A DNA stretch of 64,000 nucleotides from Citrobacter freundii. GTDB lineage: Bacteria > Bacteroidota > Bacteroidia > Chitinophagales > Chitinophagaceae. The DNA lies in the NCBI GenBank assembly GCA_003243445.1, contig QFQQ01000043.1:32850-96849 (forward strand). The letters are read 5' to 3'. The notes under the pieces were generated by a model. The model was not told the origin of the DNA. It ran no database searches and saw only the letters and a program-made list of their open reading frames with translations. Below, in pieces: positions 1 to 8,672 of the stretch. The position numbers and the translations under genes are program-made. How positions within the stretch are numbered: position 1 is the stretch's first letter; the number at the start of each line of letters is the position of its first letter.

Positions 1-19
1 GCCGGTAAAACTCAAAGTC

Positions 20-508
20 ATGCGTCACGGAGACAAAGTAAAAAATTTAGGCCGTAAGAAAGCACACAGGGACGCCCTGCTGGCTAATCTTACTATTCAG
101 CTGATCACGCACAAGCGTATCGTCACTACACTCGCTAAGGCGAAAGCACTGCGTGTGTATGCTGAGCCCCTGATCACAAAAGCGAAAGAAAATACAACGC
201 ACCAGCGTCGTATCGTATTCAGCTATTTGCAGGACAAAGAAGCTATCAAAGAACTGTTTGGTGCTGTTGCTGAAAAAGTTGCCGGCCGTCCTGGCGGTTA
301 TACACGTATTATTAAACTGGGCGCACGTCCTGGTGATAATGCTGAAACTGCTTTGATCGAGCTGGTTGACTTCAACGAAATTTATGGTAAGGGTAAGGGC
401 GAAGCGAAGGAAGGCGCTAAGAAGACGCGTCGTAGCCGTAGCACAGCCAAGAAAACCGAGGCGAAAGCGGAGGAAACCACTACCACAGAAGAGAAAGCAG
501 CAGAATAA
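20..508 (+). CDS. rplQ: 50S ribosomal protein L17
   Basis: Ribosomal protein of the large subunit. The first ~115 residues match the L17 core: it begins MRHGDKVKNLGRKKAHRDAL, followed by TLAKAKALRVYAEPLITKAK and GRPGGYTRIIKLGARPGDNA. The Bacteroidetes-style C-terminal tail (residues ~120-162) is Lys/Ala/Glu/Thr-rich and probably disordered. The 162-residue length fits long L17 versions. The ATG at 20 is taken because the conserved MRHG start lies there. L17 usually ends the rpoA-containing ribosomal operon, and a strong terminator follows at once. The upstream operon lies outside the window. Confidence 0.97.
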   Translation: MRHGDKVKNLGRKKAHRDALLANLTIQLITHKRIVTTLAKAKALRVYAEPLITKAKENTTHQRRIVFSYLQDKEAIKELFGAVAEKVAGRPGGYTRIIKLGARPGDNAETALIELVDFNEIYGKGKGEAKEGAKKTRRSRSTAKKTEAKAEETTTTEEKAAE

Positions 509-527
509 TTTTTTCTTCCAACGTATA

Positions 528-567
528 AAATGCCCCGCGCTCGGTTTGAGTTCGGGGCATTTTTTTT
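528..567 (+). terminator. Rho-independent terminator after rplQ
   Basis: A 10-bp perfect stem (AAATGCCCCG with CGGGGCATTT) and a 15-nt loop run directly into a T tract about 20 nt after the rplQ stop. It is the only strong hairpin here and fits the end of the ribosomal operon. Confidence 0.9.
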
Positions 568-574
568 AGGTTTG
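545..574 (+). promoter_or_regulatory. Possible ppc promoter overlapping the rplQ terminator
   Basis: TTTG at 545-548, an 18-nt spacer and TAGGTTTG at 567-574 match the Bacteroidetes -33/-7 pattern (TTTG, N17-23, TAnnTTTG). The -7 box begins on the last T of the rplQ terminator tract. If real, transcription starts near 580 and the palindrome at 594-700 lies in the ppc 5' leader. This is pattern matching only. Confidence 0.4.
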
Positions 575-593
575 ATAAATACTTGAATCCGGC

Positions 594-700
594 TCGATGT
601 TCGATGTTAGATGGTCGATGGTGGGGGTTCCCAATATCAGAATCCTCGTTTCTCATCGGAGTTTAGCATACGACCATCGACCATCTAACATCGAATATCG
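594..700. repeat. Heptamer inverted repeat (GATGKTC word), ppc leader
   Basis: Left arm at ~595-631 and right arm at ~670-700 are built from 7-bp words such as GATGTTC, GATGTTA and GATGGTC. The variant GATGTTAGATGGTC is present in both arms, so the arms match each other better than the generic word. The loop is ~40 nt. An open frame runs in from 597 through this repeat into ppc, giving a false 46-residue N-terminal extension. Confidence 0.8.
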
Positions 701-734
701 GTCGACTGTAGAACAGTCTCAATCATCGACAACC

Positions 735-3311
735 ATGAACCAACAAAACAACAGAAACTTACAGCAATTCAGGAATGAAGTAGGCATACGGTTTCAATTG
801 TACAATAGCCTGTTCACTTCACTGCCTTTTCACCGGATAGAAAAGACCGGGATCCTTTTGTCGCTGCTTTCGAATAACTGCGAGGAAGGATATAAGAAGA
901 ATCAAAGCCCGATCAATATCATTGAGGAGTTTTTTGCAAAGCATACTTCTTACAACAATGAAAAGGAAAGAACTGACCTGCTTTTCCGCTTTGTACAGTA
1001 TGTAGAACGCCAGGTGGTGTTGTTTGATGCATTGGAAGACGCCGCTTTCCGCGAAGTGCATGATCTGAATGGGGTAGGGACGCTGAAACACCTGGAATCA
1101 GAAGTATTGCAGGATAACAAGGAAAAAGAGCTTGCTTCAAAGCTGGAAGATTTCTCCGTCCGTCTTGTATTGACGGCGCACCCTACACAGTTCTACCCGG
1201 GATCCGTGCTCGGAATTATCAATGACCTGTCGAGAGCGCTGAGCGATAATAATTCCATCCTCATCAATACGTATCTCCAGCAACTGGGAAGAACACCGTT
1301 CTTCAAAAAGCAAAAGCCGACGCCGTATGATGAGGCCGTGAGCCTGATCTGGTACCTGGAGAATGTCTTTTATGCCGCAGCAGGCAAGATCGTTTCCGCT
1401 ATACGCAATCAATTCCAGGATGCGGTGAGCAAGGACAATCCGATCGTGCGCATGGGCTTCTGGCCGGGTGGCGACAGGGACGGTAATCCGTTTGTTACAA
1501 GCGAAACAACCCTGCAGGTGGCAGATGCATTGCGTGGAGCGATCATCAAATGTTATTATCTGGATGTGCGCAGGCTCAAGCGCCGTCTTACATTTGATGG
1601 AGTGGATACAAAACTCACAGAGCTGGAGAACAGGTTATATACAAACCTTTTTATTCCCGGTTTGAAAACAAAACTTACCAGTGAAGATGTGATCAAAACG
1701 CTGGAAGAGATCCGCGAGATCATCATCTACCAGCACAATGGCCTGTTCCTTTATAAAGTCGATAACCTGATCAATAAGGTAAGGATCTTCGGTTTCCATT
1801 TTGCCTCGCTGGATGTGAGACAGGAAAGCTCGATACACGGTAAAGTATTGGATGCGCTGGCAAATGCCGGTACTATTGATGCGGGTTATTCAAACATGTC
1901 CGACGAGGAGAAGATCAAATATCTTTCTTCTATTGAAACAACCGCAGATCCAGCTCAGTTGCAGGAACCTCTTTACCAGGATACACTGAAATCTGTGAAA
2001 GCGGTGAAGACCATTCAGCAGTTCAATGGTCCGGAAGGATGTAACCGCTATATCATCAGCCAGTGCAACAGTGCATTGAATGCAATGGAAGTATATGGTC
2101 TCTTCCTGCTCGGAGGATGGAAGAAGGAAGAAATGAATATCGATATCGTACCGCTGTTTGAAACGATCGGTGATCTGAAGGAAGCCGCGGATATCATGAA
2201 AACCCTGTACACAGATCCCGCTTACCGTGCACACCTGGAAAGAAGAAACAACCGTCAGACCATCATGCTCGGCTTCTCTGATGGAACAAAAGACGGCGGG
2301 TACCTCATGGCAAACTGGAGCATTTATAAGGCCAAAGAACAGCTCACTGCTATTTCACGGGAATATAAGGTGGATGTGATCTTCTTCGACGGCCGTGGCG
2401 GTCCCCCTTCACGTGGTGGTGGTAAAACGCATAAGTTCTATGCGTCAATGGGACAGAATATTTCCAATAAAGAAATACAACTTACGATACAGGGTCAAAC
2501 CGTGAGTTCCAATTTCGGTATTATTGATGCTGCGCAATATAATATCGAGCAGTTGCTGAACGCAGGTATTTCAAATGATCTGTTCCCGACAAAATATTTC
2601 ACGCTGAACGAAAGAGAAGAGAACCTTCTGCAGGAGCTCTCTGAATATGGATATGAAGCGTACAAAGAACTGAGAGATCATCCTTATCTCGCAGACTATT
2701 TGCTGCACGCAAGCCCGTTGAAATATTACAGCGAAACAAATATTGGTAGCCGTCCGGCAAAGCGTGGTAAAGGCTCGGGGATTTCATTGAAAGATCTTCG
2801 CGCCATTCCTTTCGCAGGTTCATGGAGTCAGCTGAAGCAGAACGTGACAGGTTTCTACGGTGTTGGTTCAGGTTTGAAGAAGCTGGAAGAAAGCGGAAGA
2901 TTAGGTGCCGCTCAACAGCTATACAAGGATTCCTTATTCTTCAAGACGCTTATCGATAACTGCGAGATGGCGATGATGAAATCGTTCTTTCCGTTAACAT
3001 CTTATCTCAGCTCGCACAAACAATATGGTGAGATCTGGCAGAAGATCTACAACGAATTCGATCTGACGCGTCAATATCTCGCAAAGCTGTCCGGTCACAC
3101 AGAACTGATGGCCGACTATCCGATCGATCAGCTGTCTATTCAAATGCGCGAACGCATTGTATTACCGCTGCTGACGATCCAGCAATACGCCTTAACAAAA
3201 GTGCGGGAGTTTGAAGAACAACTGATACAGGCACCAATGAAGGAAGTGTATGAGAAGTTGGTGATGCGTTGTTCGTTTGGGATTATTAATGCGGGAAGGA
3301 ATTCTGCTTAG
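735..3311 (+). CDS. ppc: Phosphoenolpyruvate carboxylase
   Basis: Cytosolic enzyme adding bicarbonate to PEP to give oxaloacetate, an anaplerotic step feeding the TCA cycle and amino-acid synthesis. Visible motifs: LTAHPTQ (His near residue 149), GGDRDGNPF (~245), SDGTKDGG (~515), GRGGPPSRGGG (~553), RAIPFAGSWSQ and a C-terminal GIINAGRNSA in place of the usual MRNTG end. The start at 735 (MNQQNNRNLQQF) is chosen because the in-frame sequence from 597 is translated palindromic repeat; this gives 858 residues, normal for the family. The usual LTAHPTE is HPTQ here, which I take to be a Bacteroidetes subtype. Convergent with the porin gene downstream. Confidence 0.95.
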   Translation: MNQQNNRNLQQFRNEVGIRFQLYNSLFTSLPFHRIEKTGILLSLLSNNCEEGYKKNQSPINIIEEFFAKHTSYNNEKERTDLLFRFVQYVERQVVLFDALEDAAFREVHDLNGVGTLKHLESEVLQDNKEKELASKLEDFSVRLVLTAHPTQFYPGSVLGIINDLSRALSDNNSILINTYLQQLGRTPFFKKQKPTPYDEAVSLIWYLENVFYAAAGKIVSAIRNQFQDAVSKDNPIVRMGFWPGGDRDGNPFVTSETTLQVADALRGAIIKCYYLDVRRLKRRLTFDGVDTKLTELENRLYTNLFIPGLKTKLTSEDVIKTLEEIREIIIYQHNGLFLYKVDNLINKVRIFGFHFASLDVRQESSIHGKVLDALANAGTIDAGYSNMSDEEKIKYLSSIETTADPAQLQEPLYQDTLKSVKAVKTIQQFNGPEGCNRYIISQCNSALNAMEVYGLFLLGGWKKEEMNIDIVPLFETIGDLKEAADIMKTLYTDPAYRAHLERRNNRQTIMLGFSDGTKDGGYLMANWSIYKAKEQLTAISREYKVDVIFFDGRGGPPSRGGGKTHKFYASMGQNISNKEIQLTIQGQTVSSNFGIIDAAQYNIEQLLNAGISNDLFPTKYFTLNEREENLLQELSEYGYEAYKELRDHPYLADYLLHASPLKYYSETNIGSRPAKRGKGSGISLKDLRAIPFAGSWSQLKQNVTGFYGVGSGLKKLEESGRLGAAQQLYKDSLFFKTLIDNCEMAMMKSFFPLTSYLSSHKQYGEIWQKIYNEFDLTRQYLAKLSGHTELMADYPIDQLSIQMRERIVLPLLTIQQYALTKVREFEEQLIQAPMKEVYEKLVMRCSFGIINAGRNSA

Positions 3312-3537
3312 GATTACGCGAATTTGTTTCGCTGATTTCGCGAATTAGTGTATTAAGAAAAGGGTTATTATTTATCAGAAAAATAAATAATAACCCTTCT
3401 CTTATATAGACCAATTCATGTTGTTACGAATCAGGCTAGTCAATGATTAAGTAAGAAGGGGCATTATTTATCGATTCAATAATGCCCCTTCTTCTATGGT
3501 TAGCTAATTCGCGTTATCCGCGAATAAAATCCGCGTA
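3312..3537. repeat. Nested inverted repeats between ppc and porin
   Basis: The whole 226-nt space between convergent genes is nested palindromes. Outer arms use words like CGCGAATT and AATCCGCG (3312-3350, 3500-3537). Inside are two perfect hairpins: 3361-3397 (14-bp stem, 9-nt loop) and 3453-3493 (16-bp stem, 9-nt loop, then TTCTATGG). Both can act as terminators for the converging transcripts. The outer arms reach into the porin stop region. The same CGCG word recurs near 19925. Confidence 0.75.
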
Positions 3538-4605
3538 TTAGAACGCGAACACCCCAGCAATCAGGAACGTCGCTGTACTTTTCTTCCCTGTCACATCATC
3601 GCTTTTGCTGAATACCGGTTGCGATGCACTGTCAAAACGGAATTCAGGGATCAGTGTAAAGTTGCCTGATTTGTATTGAGCAGATAATGTAGTCTGGAGG
3701 ATGTTTGCGCCTACTTTCACTGCATCTTTTTCATCAGCGAAATACTCTGTACGCAGGGTGAATCCGAGTGCTGGTGTAGGATCGAGGTTCAGGTAGAGTG
3801 CAGAACCCCACCATTTGTCAGTACCATCTTTTACATCATTTTTCAGCAACTGGATCGTACCATCATAGCCGATACCAAATTTGTCGGACACTTTTGCGGA
3901 AGCAGTGATGCCAACCTGGTTTACGCTAACGGCATTCGGTGTTGATTTAGCGCCAAACCATCCGGAGTAGTTGGCGAAGATGGAGAATTTCTCACCAACG
4001 TGGCTGTACTGTGCATTTAGCACTTTTGTACTTGCCCAATCCGGCGAAGTAACATCAGTCGGATTGGCGATGCCGATCATGATGCCATTGCCATTGTTTA
4101 GCGCAAAATCAGCTTTTACGCCGGTATGGGAGAATGGTCCATAGGAGAACATGTAAGACATACTATAGTTACGGTTTACCTGCGGATCAAGTACTTCGTA
4201 TCCGATATGTGTGCCCCATTTACCGAGGGAGAGCGTTACTTTCTCAGAAGGTTTCCAGTATACATAAGCTTGTTTGATAACCTGTAGGGTCTTGTCATCA
4301 GCATAAGAGAACTCTTCAGCTCTTTTTCCGAAACCGAGGTCAGCGACAACGCCACCTTTTTCGGTGGAATAGCTTGCTTTTACAGAAGCCATGCCGAGTT
4401 GAAAAGTATTTTGAGAGTTGGTAAAGCTGGTCAGACTGTTGTATCCAAGGCCGCCGTTGGGCGTATTGTCGAAATTAAATCTGTAGTAAGCGTCAACAGA
4501 ACCGGAGATTTTCAGCGGATTTTCTTTTGCCGTTGAGTCTTGCGCAAGAATATTTGTGCACGCACAGGCTGTCATTAACAGCAAAAAGCTATTTTTTTGT
4601 AACAT
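3538..4605 (-). CDS. OmpL-like outer-membrane beta-barrel porin
   Basis: Predicted outer-membrane channel of 355 residues. A signal peptide (hydrophobic LLLMTACACTN, cleavage after the LAQ near residue 22) precedes alternating-hydrophobicity strands with many aromatic turns. It ends in Phe (IAGVFAF), the usual last residue of barrels folded by the BAM machinery. It resembles the putative beta-barrel porin-2 (OmpL-like) family. It lies downstream of amtB on the same strand, so it may admit ammonium or other nitrogen compounds into the periplasm; that role is inferred from position only. No plug or TonB box is visible, so a TonB-dependent receptor is unlikely. Confidence 0.75.
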   Translation of the reverse strand: MLQKNSFLLLMTACACTNILAQDSTAKENPLKISGSVDAYYRFNFDNTPNGGLGYNSLTSFTNSQNTFQLGMASVKASYSTEKGGVVADLGFGKRAEEFSYADDKTLQVIKQAYVYWKPSEKVTLSLGKWGTHIGYEVLDPQVNRNYSMSYMFSYGPFSHTGVKADFALNNGNGIMIGIANPTDVTSPDWASTKVLNAQYSHVGEKFSIFANYSGWFGAKSTPNAVSVNQVGITASAKVSDKFGIGYDGTIQLLKNDVKDGTDKWWGSALYLNLDPTPALGFTLRTEYFADEKDAVKVGANILQTTLSAQYKSGNFTLIPEFRFDSASQPVFSKSDDVTGKKSTATFLIAGVFAF

Positions 4606-4630
4606 TGTATTACATTTTTAGATGTTAAGG

Positions 4631-4690
4631 AAAGGGCACAGTAGGTATAAACTTTTGCGAGAAGTTTATACCATATACTCTGTGCCTTTT
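4631..4690. other. Two-part hairpin just upstream of the porin start
   Basis: Outer arms AAAGGGCACAG and CTGTGCCTTTT (one mismatch) enclose an inner 11-bp stem, GGTATAAACTT with AAGTTTATACC. It lies 25-85 nt before the porin ATG in the amtB-porin gap. The T tract follows on the plus strand, so it is not an obvious terminator of amtB; it may structure the porin 5' UTR or limit read-through. Confidence 0.55.
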
Positions 4691-4737
4691 TCTATGGTTA
4701 ATGGTTAGAGAGACTAAAGAGGGTAGGGATTAACATG

Positions 4738-4866
4738 AGTTGTCCGTTGTCCGTTGGACGTTGTCCGGCTTTTGAAACCGGACAACGATCAACGGATCTA
4801 TTTTTATACGGAGAATTTCAATTAGTAAATGTGAACGGACAACGGTGAACGGACAACCGGCAACAG
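4738..4866. repeat. Heptamer inverted repeat (GTTGTCC word) after amtB
   Basis: Left arm is four 7-bp words (GTTGTCC, GTTGTCC, GTTGGAC, GTTGTCC). Inverted words (CGGACAA, CGGTGAA, CGGACAA) come near 4830-4860, touching the amtB stop. A 10-bp hairpin CGTTGTCCGG/CCGGACAACG lies at 4759-4787. The same word occurs as one arm at ~47300. Confidence 0.75.
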
Positions 4867-6258
4867 TTATTCCGCTACAGTTTTTTCTTCGAATACGCCG
4901 TTGTTGTGTACCAGTAATGTTCCCTGAACATATTTTTCGTTGTGCTGGGATGCATCAAGACCTTCTTCTTCTTCTTCCTGAGTCACGCGCATTGGCAGTA
5001 CCAGGTTGATCACTTTGAAGATGATGAAGGAAACGATAAAGCTATAGCTTACCGCAACCAGCATACCAACCAGCTGAATAGGGAATTGAGATGGGAACAA
5101 GGCAGTCTCGCCCGGTTTAACGGTGCTGAACACACCAGTAAGGAGCATACCTGTAATACCGCCTACACCGTGGCAGGCAAATACATCCAGGGGATCGTCG
5201 TATTTCGTTTTGTGTTTGAGGAATTCAGCAACGATATTAGAGATGATCGCAGCGATGAAGCCGATGAAAAGCGCTTGCGGAACGCCTACAAAACCAGCAG
5301 CAGGCGTGATGGCAACAAGACCAACCACCGCACCGATACAGAAACCGAGTACAGAAGGTTTTTTTCCGCGGATCACATCCCAGAACATCCAGGAAAGACC
5401 TGCGGCCGCAGCAGCAGTATTGGTGGTAGCGAACGCATACACACCCAGTGAACTTGCACCAACGGCGCTACCGGCGTTGAAACCGAACCAGCCGAACCAG
5501 AGAAGGCCAGTGCCGATCAATACATAAGGAATGTTTGCAGGAGCGGCAGCGCTTGGGTTTTTGCGTGGTTTCAGCACCAGCGCACCGGCGAGAGCAGCCA
5601 TACCCGCGGAAATATGCACAACAGTACCGCCGGCAAAATCCTGTACGCCCCAACCGAACATCAAACCTTCCGGATGCCATGCCATGTGGCAGAGAGGAGC
5701 ATAAACAAGGATACCAAACAATACGATAAAGAGCGTGTAAGAGCTGAAACGGATACGTTCAGCAACGGCGCCTACTACCAGGCCCGGAGTGATGATTGCA
5801 AACATCAGCTGGAAGAACGCGAACAATGGGAGCGGAATGGTTGCTGCCAGGCTCCAGGGCTCGCCGTTCATTACATCCTTAAAGAAAAAGAAGGTGCGGG
5901 GATCTCCGATCAGACCATTGATGGATTTACCAAAGCAAAGGCTGAATTGCACTACGATCCACAATACAGAAATAATTCCTGCAGAAACGGTGCTTTTGAT
6001 CATGGTTGAAAGAACGTTTTTACGTCCAACCATGCCGCCGTAGAAGAATGCCAGAGCCGGAGTCATGAGAAATACGAAGGCGCAGGAAACGAGCATCCAT
6101 GCGATGTCTCCGCTGTTGTAAGTGTACTTAGGGGCACCATCTGCGCCCGTAACGGAGGCGGGATCGAAAGATGCTGCAGGGCTCACAAAAATGGCTGCGA
6201 CCGCAACGATCAGCAGGACAAGAAAGGGAGCCACTTGTTTCACGGTAGTTTTGCTCAT
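4867..6258 (-). CDS. amtB: Ammonium transporter, AmtB family
   Basis: Inner-membrane ammonium channel. After an N-terminal hydrophobic segment (residues ~10-30) and a short periplasmic stretch comes GDIAWMLVSCAFVFLMTPAL, then FFYGGMVGRKNVLSTM, AVAERIRF, CHMAWHPEGL, and AGMAALAGALVLKPRK, all typical Amt signatures with about 11 membrane helices. The C-terminal tail has the conserved GLDASQHNEK element (usually GLDxxxHGE), which couples to PII protein. Length 463. No PII gene lies beside it, though glnK-amtB pairs are common. It follows gltBD on the same strand and shares the ammonium assimilation theme; a 774-nt gap suggests its own promoter. Confidence 0.95.
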   Translation of the reverse strand: MSKTTVKQVAPFLVLLIVAVAAIFVSPAASFDPASVTGADGAPKYTYNSGDIAWMLVSCAFVFLMTPALAFFYGGMVGRKNVLSTMIKSTVSAGIISVLWIVVQFSLCFGKSINGLIGDPRTFFFFKDVMNGEPWSLAATIPLPLFAFFQLMFAIITPGLVVGAVAERIRFSSYTLFIVLFGILVYAPLCHMAWHPEGLMFGWGVQDFAGGTVVHISAGMAALAGALVLKPRKNPSAAAPANIPYVLIGTGLLWFGWFGFNAGSAVGASSLGVYAFATTNTAAAAAGLSWMFWDVIRGKKPSVLGFCIGAVVGLVAITPAAGFVGVPQALFIGFIAAIISNIVAEFLKHKTKYDDPLDVFACHGVGGITGMLLTGVFSTVKPGETALFPSQFPIQLVGMLVAVSYSFIVSFIIFKVINLVLPMRVTQEEEEEGLDASQHNEKYVQGTLLVHNNGVFEEKTVAE

Positions 6259-6438
6259 AATCAGTAAAGTGGGGGTTTAAATATTAAATAAAAAGTTCAT
6301 GCAGCAATCATTAATTCTAAATTAGAGCATTTTTAGCACAATTGTCTTTAATGTGAAAAATATTTGAATTAATGTTTAAAAAATGTGAATTCAACTAATA
6401 AAACACATTTATTATTATATTTAAATATATGTATGTAA

Positions 6439-6606
6439 GGTGTTCTTGGTACACTATTGAAAGAATTTCGGCCGGAAAAGAAATTGAGTGAAGAAGAGGC
6501 TCAATATGAATTACTTAACAGTGGTTTTAAGTTGATCTTTGCTGTTCATGGTTTGCAAGGAAAACCATCAGAGGTGCTTAATTCACTAAAAAATGTGGAA
6601 CGCTGA
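6439..6606 (+). pseudogene. Possible 3' remnant of a lost gene
   Basis: A stretch open since the TAA at 6436 reads as a plausible protein end (LKEFRPEKKLSEEEAQYELL, then SGFKLIFAVHGLQGKPSEVL) and stops at TGA 6604-6606. The amino-acid make-up (amphipathic, Lys/Glu/Leu-rich) looks coding, but there is no ATG, the only start is TTG at 6457, and I recognise no family. It could also be an intact 49-codon gene with a TTG start, or chance. Confidence 0.25.
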
Positions 6607-6976
6607 AATTTGATATTTTCAATCGTGTCAGTGGTTGTTTGAGCAGCACATGATCGATTGCTGTCGTTTCTGTAACATAAAAATGAACACTTCGGCATTA
6701 TGAAGGATGATGATCAGGCTCCGGGCTACTCATCGGCTTTGACAGAAGCTGTCCGGCCGCATTCTTCCGATGACAGCGGAATATTTCATGATCGGTTTGT
6801 CAGCGAGCCTGGATCTGATCGTTTTCGATAAAGGTGGATTGAATGCTGCATCATCACAATGGAAAGCAGACGGCTTCCGGCGAAGCCGATGTTTAGTCAG
6901 GAGACTAAACATTACCGACGATTGCGGGCCAGTGTTCCCGGGCGGTGAGGCATTTTTGTGCTAACCAGTTTCCGGT

Positions 6977-7010
6977 AAATAAAAAGCCGGAAGCAATTTT
7001 GCTCCCGGCC
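6977..7010 (-). terminator. Terminator of gltBD
   Basis: On the minus strand GCCGGGAGCAA and TTGCTTCCGGC form a stem (one mismatch) at 6986-7009, followed by TTTTTATTT. It lies ~25 nt after the gltD stop. Confidence 0.85.
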
Positions 7011-7032
7011 TGAAATAAGATCTTCTTATTAA

Positions 7033-8541
7033 TTATAGTGATGCAACCTGCAGGATAGAATCTTTTGTTTCCAGCAATGAGGCGCCACCGTTCAGGAACT
7101 CGTCTACTTTTCTTGCACACTCACGTCCTTCACTGATCGCCCACACCACCAATGATTGTCCACGGCGCGCGTCACCCGCAGTGAAGATCTTTGGCAGGCT
7201 TGTCTGGTAGCTTTTCTCGGTTGCTTTGATATTGCCGCGCTCATCTTTTTCAATTTCGAGAAGGTTCAGCAAACCTTCATGTTGTGTGTGCACAAATCCC
7301 ATTGCAAGAAGTGCCAATTCGCAAGGCATCTCTCTTTCACTGCCCGGTACTTCTGTCATTTGAGCGGGCCGGCCATCGGCAGATGCTTTCCATTCCAGGT
7401 CGACAACTTTCAATGCTTTCAGGTTTCCATTACCGTCGCCAACAAATTCTTTGGTGGCAACCGCCCAGTGTCTTTCGCAGCCTTCTTCATGCGATGAAGT
7501 TGTTTTGAGGACCATCGGGTATGTTGGCCAGGGCATCAGCGTTGTGCGGTCAGCTGGAGGCTTGGGTAATAATTCAAATTGCGTTACAGAATTTGCGCGA
7601 TGACGGTTGGAAGTTCCCACACAATCAGATCCCGTATCACCGCCACCGATCACGATCACATTCTTTCCCGTAGCTAATACTTCTTCATGCAGAATATTGC
7701 TTTCGATATTGCCGAACGCCAGCGGATCCTTTCCCGCATTACGTTTATTCTGCTGTTTCAGGAATTGCATGGCAAAGTAAACGCCTTTCAGTTCTCTGCC
7801 GGGAATAGGAAGATTGCGGGGAACAGTCGATCCACATGCCAGCACGATCGCGTTGTATTCACGCAACAGATCGTTGATCTGAACATTCACGCCCACGTTT
7901 GCATGGCATTGGAACACGACACCTTCTTCTTCCATTACCTTGATCCTTCTTTCTACCACCCATTTTTCCAGTTTGAAATCAGGAATACCATATTGAAGCA
8001 GACCGCCTGGCTTATCATCACGTTCAAAAACGGTGACGCTATGGCCTGCATAGTTCAACTGCGCAGCTGCTGCAAGCCCTGCAGGACCGGAGCCGATCAC
8101 GGCAACTTTTTTACCTGAGCGGAGATTCGGTTTTCTTGGTTTTACAAAACCTTTATCGAATGCGATCTCGATGATATGCTTTTCTATCTCTTCGATCGCC
8201 ACTGGTGGTTGGTTAATGCCAAGCACGCAGGCCGACTCACAGGGAGCAGGGCAGATACGACCCGTGAACTCCGGAAAGTTATTGGTAGAGGTGAGGATGT
8301 CATACGCTTCCTCAAAATCTTTTCTGTATACAGCATCATTGAACTCCGGAATCACATTACCCAGCGGACAACCGCTATGGCAGAATGGAACGCCACAGTT
8401 CATGCAGCGCGCAGATTGTTCGTTAAGCTTCTGCTCGCTGAACTTCTCTACGAATTCCTTATAGTTATGCAGCCTTTCCTGCACCGGCACTTTACCTGGT
8501 GTTTCCCTGGTAAATTCTTTGAATCCTGTTGGTTTACCCAT
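7033..8541 (-). CDS. gltD: Glutamate synthase small subunit
   Basis: Beta subunit of NAD(P)H-dependent GOGAT. It oxidises NAD(P)H and passes electrons through FAD and Fe-S clusters to the large subunit. N-terminal cysteine clusters CMNCGVPFCHSGCPLGN (~46-62) and CPAPCESACV (~98-107) bind 4Fe-4S. Two dinucleotide-binding motifs follow: GSGPAGLAAA (~151) for FAD and GGGDTGSDC (~300) for NADPH. The C-terminal FTAGDARRGQSLVVWAISEG is the conserved FAD-binding end. Length 502, close to the family norm. It follows gltB by 111 nt on the same strand, with a heptamer palindrome between them and a terminator after it. Confidence 0.97.
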   Translation of the reverse strand: MGKPTGFKEFTRETPGKVPVQERLHNYKEFVEKFSEQKLNEQSARCMNCGVPFCHSGCPLGNVIPEFNDAVYRKDFEEAYDILTSTNNFPEFTGRICPAPCESACVLGINQPPVAIEEIEKHIIEIAFDKGFVKPRKPNLRSGKKVAVIGSGPAGLAAAAQLNYAGHSVTVFERDDKPGGLLQYGIPDFKLEKWVVERRIKVMEEEGVVFQCHANVGVNVQINDLLREYNAIVLACGSTVPRNLPIPGRELKGVYFAMQFLKQQNKRNAGKDPLAFGNIESNILHEEVLATGKNVIVIGGGDTGSDCVGTSNRHRANSVTQFELLPKPPADRTTLMPWPTYPMVLKTTSSHEEGCERHWAVATKEFVGDGNGNLKALKVVDLEWKASADGRPAQMTEVPGSEREMPCELALLAMGFVHTQHEGLLNLLEIEKDERGNIKATEKSYQTSLPKIFTAGDARRGQSLVVWAISEGRECARKVDEFLNGGASLLETKDSILQVASL

Positions 8542-8572
8542 TTATAGAGGCTTTTATTTGAAGCTGCTGATG

Positions 8573-8672
8573 AAGTAAAAAGTCAAAAGTAAAAAGTAAA
8601 AAAATGACCTTTATGTTTTGACTTTCCCTTCTCGCATGAGCTTTTTTAATTTTTACTTTTGACTTTTTACTT
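8573..8672. repeat. Heptamer inverted repeat A, copy 1 (gltB-gltD gap)
   Basis: Left arm (~8573-8603) and right arm (~8642-8672) consist of AAAAGTM 7-bp words and match nearly perfectly over 30 bp; the loop is ~38 nt. The right arm enters gltB: the last residues of GltB (VKSQK and stop) are read from the repeat. Confidence 0.85.

Larger units (their letters stand above)
6259..7032. other. 774-nt gap between amtB and gltD, no intact gene
   Basis: The part next to amtB (6300-6430) is very AT-rich and is the likely amtB promoter region, but I see no clean TAnnTTTG box on the minus strand. A coding-like remnant is at 6439-6606. At 6889-6912 a perfect 10-bp hairpin (ATGTTTAGTC/GACTAAACAT, loop AGGA) follows a smaller one (CGGCTT/AAGCCG). 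The gltD terminator closes the gap. The remaining open frames look random. Confidence 0.5.

Noticed and set aside
597..734. 46-codon N-terminal extension of PEP carboxylase
   Set aside because: It is translated from the GATGKTC palindrome and precedes the normal ATG at 735; it has no likeness to PEPC N-termini.
4942..5451. Long open frame antisense to amtB
   Set aside because: It is a shadow of a well-conserved gene on the other strand and has a low-complexity start; the same holds for long antisense frames within gltB, ilvB, ilvD and the M1 peptidase.
6770..6964. 64-codon open frame in the amtB-gltD gap
   Set aside because: It runs through two small hairpins, lacks a recognised domain, and another frame is equally open over the same stretch.
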